DNA of 64,000 nt from Treponema sp. UBA4267 (GTDB taxonomy: Bacteria > Spirochaetota > Spirochaetia > Treponematales > Treponemataceae). Both the position numbers and the translations under genes were made by a program. Every line of letters starts with the position of its first letter. Positions within the stretch are counted from its first letter, which is position 1. The notes beneath the pieces are model-generated. The model saw only the letters and a program-made list of their open reading frames with translations, was not told the origin of the DNA and did no database searches. Shown piece by piece: positions 61,911 through 64,000 of this stretch. Location of the stretch: contig DGWD01000042.1 of the NCBI GenBank assembly GCA_002395155.1, forward strand, positions 124,001-188,000, read 5' to 3'.

Positions 61911-63260
61911 TTACACCGTTTTTCCGTCCCACTCTTTAGAATGAGAACGTTCAAACTCAATTGCAGCATCAAAATCAACTTCTGGAGAACAGTTTTTTTC
62001 AATATTCAAAGCAGTTGTATGAAGACGTCTGATACATTCCGATTTATCTTTATAACCAAGTTTTGATTTTTCAATACTTTCCCTAAGCACACGAATAGAT
62101 TCATCATAAATTTTTAGAGGGACAGGAAACGGGTGGCCGTCTTTTCCACCATGAGCAAAAGAAAATCTTGCAGGATCAGTAAAACGACTTGGAGTACCAT
62201 AAATTACTTCGCTAACCAGGGCAAGCGACTGCAAGGTTCTGGGTCCAAGGCCTGGTGTTAACATCAAGCTTTCAAAATTTTCAGGCCTGCTTTCATAAGC
62301 TGTAGCAAGAACTCCACCAAGACGTTTCAAATCCACATCCTGGGCTAAAACTTCATGATGAGCAGGCATTATAATTGAACGACCATTAGTTTCAAACGAA
62401 AAAGTTTTAGGGGTCTGTCCCCCCTGATTTATTCCACCCACAGAGGTCTGTCCCCCCTGCAAATCTTCCTCCGCAAAAAGTTCCCCCTGCAAATCACTCG
62501 ACGATTTTTTTATAGACTGAACTTTTCCACCGCTGAACAAAATCATCTCATTTTCGCTTTTACCAATCTGAGTTATTTCTTTCAACACTTTTTCAGGCGA
62601 TTCCAAACTCAACTCCAAAATAGAATCCCTTGCTGTTCTGGCTTTTGAATCCGTAAGATTAAGGATCTGTCCCCTGTTATCACCAACAACACCAGTATGA
62701 GGTTCTTCCACAAAAGAACGCAAATCCGAAGAGCACCAGTGATATCGGCGTGCCTTCTTTTCTCCAACATTCATTCCCTGCTGAACAACAGCCCATTTTC
62801 CACTTTCAGTTACAATAAAATTATGCTGATATAGTTGAAATCCATCCTGAATAGCATTGTTATCTACCTTAGCTACAAGTTTACTGTCTCGAACCAGCTC
62901 CAGCCCATTCAAACCTGTTTTATCCGCAATTCCAAGCAGTTCATCCGGAGTCATTCTGGAATATTTTCCACGCCCACCGCACACATAAATTCCAAGCTCT
63001 TTTGCCCTAGGATTTAATCCTCTTTTTAAAGCATACATAACAGATGTGGTAATTCCAGAACTATGCCAGTCCATCCCCATAACAGCACCAAAACTTTGAA
63101 ACCAGAGAGGATCACTTAATCTTACTAAAACTTCATCCGGACCAAAATTTTCAACAAGAGACTCGGTGATTAAAGTCCCCAAAACCATCATTCTGTCTGC
63201 CAACCAGCGAGGGACAGTCCCCGTATGAAGAGGTAAATCTGCATGTCCGGAATTTCTCAT
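61911..63260 (-). CDS. DUF763-family protein carrying several 13-mer insertions
   Basis: About 449 residues from the ATG at 63260 (MRNSGHADLPLHTG). The N-terminal GHADLPLHTGTVPRWL and QYHHW-like segments, with the C-terminal GLGPRTLQSLALVSEVIYG helix-hairpin-helix-like piece, mark a DUF763 protein, a family of unknown function often suspected to act on DNA. Residues about 265-290 hold an inserted linker where two 13-mers occur back to back (GGQTS..GGQTP), and two decayed copies lie elsewhere (RGQIL, HTGTVP). The family core seems intact. Confidence 0.78.
   Translation of the reverse strand: MRNSGHADLPLHTGTVPRWLADRMMVLGTLITESLVENFGPDEVLVRLSDPLWFQSFGAVMGMDWHSSGITTSVMYALKRGLNPRAKELGIYVCGGRGKYSRMTPDELLGIADKTGLNGLELVRDSKLVAKVDNNAIQDGFQLYQHNFIVTESGKWAVVQQGMNVGEKKARRYHWCSSDLRSFVEEPHTGVVGDNRGQILNLTDSKARTARDSILELSLESPEKVLKEITQIGKSENEMILFSGGKVQSIKKSSSDLQGELFAEEDLQGGQTSVGGINQGGQTPKTFSFETNGRSIIMPAHHEVLAQDVDLKRLGGVLATAYESRPENFESLMLTPGLGPRTLQSLALVSEVIYGTPSRFTDPARFSFAHGGKDGHPFPVPLKIYDESIRVLRESIEKSKLGYKDKSECIRRLHTTALNIEKNCSPEVDFDAAIEFERSHSKEWDGKTV
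62410..62455 (-). repeat. Paired 13-base elements inside the DUF763 gene
   Basis: Exact copy at 62410-62422 and a one-mismatch copy (GAGGTCTGTCCCC) at 62443-62455, same orientation, in frame as GGQTP and GGQTS. More decayed versions are at 62662-62674 and 63210-63222. Confidence 0.93.
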
Positions 63261-63374
63261 ATTTCCACCCAAAAAGCATTATAACACATAATATAAATAC
63301 ATTTACACTTTATACTGTCACTAAAAATCTTTATAATTATTTAAAATTTTCAATTCCTTAAAATGAGGTTTCAA

Positions 63375-64000
63375 ATGATAGACGAAACAAAATTTTCAGA
63401 TAAAACAATTTTTTCATTCGAAGTTTTTCCACCAAAAAAGAATATGCCTATCGATACAATTTTTAACACCCTGGATCAGCTTCGCGACCTTAAACCTGAT
63501 TTTATTTCTACAACTTTTGGAGCCGGTGGAAGCGAAAATTGTGATAATGCTGTAGCAATTGCAAAACGAATTAAAGATGAATGCAAGGTTGAATCTGTAA
63601 TTCACATGCCTTGTATAAATATGACTAAAAATGATGCTCTTTTCTGCCTTGGTCAGTTCCGCGAAGCAGGCATTGAAAATATTCTTGCTCTCCGTGGTGA
63701 TAAAGTTGAAGGCAAAGAACCTTGTACAGATTTCCTCCACGCTTCTGATTTAATCAGATTTATAAAAGAATACGATTCAAAACGAACAGACGGAAAGTCT
63801 TTCAAAATTATGGGAGCATGCTATCCAGAACTCCATCCTCAGTCAGCTTCTGTTTATGATGATCTGGAATATTTAAAAATCAAAGTTGAAGCCGGTGCAT
63901 CACATCTTTTATCACAATTATTTTTTGATAATGAAAAATTCTACCGTTTCCAGGAACGTTGTAATATAAAAGGAATTAATGTTCCTATCGAAGCAGGAAT
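63375..64000 (+). CDS. metF: Methylenetetrahydrofolate reductase, 5' part (runs off the right edge)
   Basis: 208 codons in the window. FSFEVFPPKK near residue 13 and DFISTTFGAGGS near 42 are the MTHFR (MetF) signatures; NILALRGDK supplies part of the FAD/folate site. It reduces 5,10-methylene-THF to 5-methyl-THF for methionine synthesis. GAGG lies 7 bases before the ATG. No stop before base 64000, so it is incomplete only because of the window edge. Confidence 0.95.
   Translation, partial: MIDETKFSDKTIFSFEVFPPKKNMPIDTIFNTLDQLRDLKPDFISTTFGAGGSENCDNAVAIAKRIKDECKVESVIHMPCINMTKNDALFCLGQFREAGIENILALRGDKVEGKEPCTDFLHASDLIRFIKEYDSKRTDGKSFKIMGACYPELHPQSASVYDDLEYLKIKVEAGASHLLSQLFFDNEKFYRFQERCNIKGINVPIEAG

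Noticed and set aside
10001..63222. CRISPR array made of the 13-mer
   Set aside because: Copies are far apart, irregularly spaced, in both orientations and inside genes; there are no spacers or cas genes.
1..64000. tRNA or rRNA genes
   Set aside because: I saw no cloverleaf with a TTCRA arm and no rRNA-like sequence; a tRNAscan run would settle it.

Overview
The window is AT-rich DNA from a diderm bacterium, most likely a host-associated treponeme (Spirochaetes). That placement is inference from the gene families (LolA and lipid acyltransferases, many lipoprotein signals, Mn efflux under a yybP-ykoY riboswitch, a NusG-II/Gx pair, cytoplasmic GH29 and GH32 enzymes). There is no rRNA or recognisable tRNA to confirm it.

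Layout. 1-7864: part of an aryl-polyene-like lipid pathway, with a leftward arm (ACPs, a fused membrane/AMP-ligase protein, dehydratase, glycosyltransferase, acyltransferase, LolA start) and a rightward arm (methyltransferase, chain-length-factor-like protein, PlsC-like acyltransferase). The order matches the E. coli ape locus; the ketosynthases, ketoreductase and exporter would lie left of base 1. 7942-17638: htpG, an acyl-CoA ligase facing a TetR regulator, trmN6, a tannase-like esterase, an acyl-ACP thioesterase and a GH29 fucosidase. 17872-20947: birA and the bioYMN biotin uptake operon, with a clear BirA-type operator in front of bioY. 21094-23983: a TrpXYZ-type ABC transporter. 24383-25132: a REP-associated tyrosine transposase (RAYT).

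25250-38552 is accessory and decaying sequence: asnB, a frameshifted lipase, a phospholipase-D remnant, orphan secreted proteins with a partial tandem duplication, a Nudix gene with an internal stop, and a flavin reductase with an internal deletion. Among these are an M20 peptidase/DUF5058 operon and mntP behind a manganese riboswitch. 38553-51691: MarR/MATE, an esterase, an HD-GYP protein, MATE, HAD, nudC, a GH32 enzyme, NusG-II/Gx and a beta-helix protein. 51860-64000: an M16 protease, the livKHMGF operon ending in a CBS-ACT protein, MATE, DUF763 and the start of metF.

The most unusual signal is a 13-base element, GGGG-ACAGA-CCCC. I counted 29 exact copies plus about nine degenerate ones. 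Seventeen exact copies are intergenic, several as inverted pairs that fold into hairpins, and twelve lie in frame inside genes, where they read as GQTP, GLSP, GTDP or GDRP. The RAYT gene sits between copies, so I interpret the set as a REP/RAYT system whose repeats have spread into coding sequence. A second repeat family of about 75 bp (three copies) and a GC-rich multi-hairpin element accompany it.
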